Below are positions 6,029-6,726 of a DNA stretch of 6,726 nt, in pieces (the first letter of the stretch is position 1; each line of letters opens with the position of its first letter). This stretch comes from Verrucomicrobiota bacterium. Its GTDB lineage: Bacteria; Verrucomicrobiota; Verrucomicrobiia; Limisphaerales; UBA9464. A program made the position numbers and the translations under genes. A model generated the notes under the pieces. It was not told where the DNA came from, made no database searches, and saw only the letters and a list, made by a program, of their open reading frames with translations. The stretch is taken from the NCBI GenBank assembly GCA_017302195.1, contig JAFLEG010000245.1, positions 1 to 6,726 on the forward strand, read 5' to 3'.

Positions 6029-6726
6029 TTACTTGCGGTCGGGCTCGTCAATGGCGATATCGCCCATGTCCGGACGCACCTTGTCCTCCAGGTTGAGGAT
6101 CACGACGTCCGAGGTGTTGGTCACGCCCAGCACCAGCTTGCGGGCGGGCGCGATGGCATTGGTAAGGGCATCGAGATAGGCCCATTGCGGATACACCTTG
6201 GGGGCGGCGGCGAAGGCCTTGAGCTGTCCCGGGAACTGGGCGCGCCGGCCCAGCGCCGACTGGATCCGCTGGGTCGCGGCCGCGTGGGCCGCGTTGGTGC
6301 GGGCGACCGCCTGCGCGGCGGCCTTGGGCAGGGTTTCCAGGCGATATCCCTCGGCCTCGTAAATCCGGGACTCCTTCTCGGAAATGGCGCCGATCACCTG
6401 CTGATAGGCCGCAGCCACCGGGACGGTCTTGGTGCCGGCGGGCGGATGGATGTCCTGCAGTCCGACGAAGAGGATTTCAACACCGAGCCGGGCGTCATCG
6501 GCCTCGCGCTGGATGCGCTCCTTCAGCTCACGCGCAGCGTCCAGGCGTCCGTGGCTCATGATCTGGTCCATGTTGACGCTGACCAGGTACCGCACCACCT
6601 CGCCGCTGGCGATGCGCTCCAGGAGCGTTCCGGGCTCCGCGGCCTGATAGCCCCACTGGCGCACGTCGCGGATGCGGTACTGCACCGGCACGCTGACGGT
6701 CAGCAGGTTCACCGGCACCGCCGCCT
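6029..6726 (-). CDS. HflK-like SPFH/band-7 protein, N-terminus missing at window edge
   Basis: Third SPFH-family protein of the run and the first in transcription order. Only the last 231 residues are inside the window; the frame is open to the right edge, so the membrane anchor and first SPFH strands are unseen. A GTG at 6718 is internal and is not a start. The visible part begins in the SPFH core with LLTVSVPVQYRIRDVRQWGY. A charged helical stretch follows (AARELKERIQREADDARLGVEI), then VGLQDIHPPAGT and VAAAYQQVIGAISEKESRIYEAEGY, matching the 'i---PP--v--Af--v--a---+---i-eA--Y' hallmark of HflK. The C-terminal part (LVLGVTNTSDVVILNLEDK) is a beta-rich end. It ends in TAA, 38 bases before the hflC-like start. 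Its likely role is an additional subunit of the same membrane SPFH complex. It differs enough from the 3947-5059 protein that a recent duplication is unlikely. Confidence 0.85.
   Translation of the reverse strand, partial: AAVPVNLLTVSVPVQYRIRDVRQWGYQAAEPGTLLERIASGEVVRYLVSVNMDQIMSHGRLDAARELKERIQREADDARLGVEILFVGLQDIHPPAGTKTVPVAAAYQQVIGAISEKESRIYEAEGYRLETLPKAAAQAVARTNAAHAAATQRIQSALGRRAQFPGQLKAFAAAPKVYPQWAYLDALTNAIAPARKLVLGVTNTSDVVILNLEDKVRPDMGDIAIDEPDRK

Noticed and set aside
4833..6179. 448-codon plus-strand open frame opposite the HflC-like gene (and a similar 412-codon one at 3902-5140)
   Set aside because: The composition and lack of motifs match antisense shadows of the SPFH genes.
6716..6718. 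GTG at 6718 as start of the rightmost SPFH gene
   Set aside because: The frame stays open to the window edge and the protein would begin in the middle of the SPFH core, so the gene is truncated by the window.

Overview
All convincing genes in this GC-rich window lie on the minus strand and read right to left. The composition, the paired HflK/HflC-like genes beside a metal P-type ATPase, and the scarcity of Shine-Dalgarno sequences before the starts suggest a high-GC bacterium of the Planctomycetota/Verrucomicrobiota type. That assignment is inference; no rRNA or marker gene is present.

Layout in transcription order. (1) 6726-6029: an HflK-like SPFH protein that lacks its N-terminus at the window edge. 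(2) 5990-5079: an HflC-like SPFH membrane protein. (3) 5059-3947: a second HflK-like SPFH membrane protein. (4) 3887-1878: a 669-residue heavy-metal (P1B) P-type ATPase. (5) 1866-1645: a probable 73-residue protein of unknown function. (6) 1648-1043: a DUF4375 (DMP19-like) protein whose ATG overlaps the stop of gene 5 as ATGA. (7) 975-1: an ABC-2 type transporter ATPase that runs off the left edge, so its C-terminus and probable permease partner are not seen.

Gaps between genes are 38, 19, 59, 11, -4 and 67 bases. I see no convincing terminator or promoter in any of them, so the run could be one operon whose promoter lies beyond the right edge. No stretch over 300 bases lacks a gene. I found no tRNA, rRNA, CRISPR array, insertion sequence or attachment site.

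How the genes may work together: the three SPFH proteins probably form a membrane scaffold like the HflK-HflC cage that surrounds the FtsH protease. The P1B ATPase and the ABC ATPase are membrane transport components. A joint role in membrane quality control and metal homeostasis is plausible but is inference from gene order only. The small ORF plus DUF4375 pair looks like a lower-GC cassette sitting between the ATPase and ABC genes, and it is the least explained part of the window.
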